From: an uncultured Clostridium sp.
Lineage (GTDB): Bacteria > Bacillota > Clostridia > Clostridiales > Clostridiaceae
Assembly: GCA_934746785.1 (NCBI GenBank)
Contig: CAKVFO010000092.1
Span: 1-13,235, forward strand
Direction of reading: 5' to 3'
DNA: 13,235 nucleotides
How positions within the stretch are numbered: position 1 is the first letter of the stretch; each line of letters opens with the position of its first letter. Shown one piece after another: positions 13,188 through 13,235 of the stretch. Below the pieces are notes generated by a model. That model had not been told where the DNA came from, searched no databases, and saw only the letters and a list, made by a program, of their open reading frames with translations. The position numbers and the translations under genes are program-made.

Positions 13188-13235
13188 TAGAAGTAATATT
13201 TTTATGCTCCAAATCACAACCAGTCGCTTAAAAAT
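13188..13235. repeat. Second copy of the short dispersed repeat, running off the window
   Basis: GAGGATAGAAGTAATATTTTTA on the plus strand is the reverse complement, with one mismatch in 22, of the sequence at 1621-1642. TTGGAG and CTCCAA flank it here and can pair over 6 bp. The copy at 1576-1639 has a second inverted arm; whether this copy does cannot be seen because the window ends. Confidence 0.5.

Overview
The window is AT-rich DNA (roughly a quarter G+C by eye) with clostridial codon use, strong purine-rich ribosome binding sites, GTG and TTG starts, and proteins of clostridial type. A Clostridium sensu stricto chromosome is the best guess; the species cannot be named from the sequence. 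I see no phage genes, transposase, tRNA, rRNA or CRISPR array.

Layout. (1) 1-1522: the N-terminal part of a GntR/HutC-type repressor (minus strand, cut by the window edge) lies divergent from a cysteine-synthase-family PLP enzyme. They share a short promoter region with a 20-bp AT-rich dyad. (2) 1523-2612: a convergent junction with an inverted repeat, then a HisJ-type PHP histidinol-phosphatase on the minus strand. (3) 2613-4552: a minus-strand pair, a compact intracellular GH13 alpha-amylase-type enzyme followed by an unrecognised 120-residue protein. Upstream is a divergent promoter region with a CcpA cre-like site. (4) 4553-5468: two tandem, diverged paralogues (143 and 140 residues) of a family I do not recognise, ending in a hairpin that also serves the convergent citrate synthase. 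(5) 5472-7685: Si-type citrate synthase and a membrane-anchored NERD-domain protein, both minus strand. (6) 7686-9351: a secreted or membrane-anchored Asn/Thr/Ser-rich protein convergent with a single-pass membrane protein; one long hairpin contains both stop codons. (7) 9502-12983: a two-gene operon encoding the halves of an asymmetric heterodimeric ABC exporter. (8) 12984-13235: no gene, but a GC-rich imperfect hairpin with a GNRA tetraloop on the minus strand, followed by a good minus-strand intrinsic terminator, and a short sequence that also occurs near 1628.

Most of the window is ordinary housekeeping and accessory metabolism: amino-acid metabolism (cysteine-synthase-like enzyme, histidinol-phosphatase, citrate synthase feeding glutamate), alpha-glucan breakdown and drug or lipid export. 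The parts most likely to be undescribed are the minus-strand structured element at about 13057-13175, the dispersed repeat it adjoins, and the tandem paralogue pair at 4553-5454.
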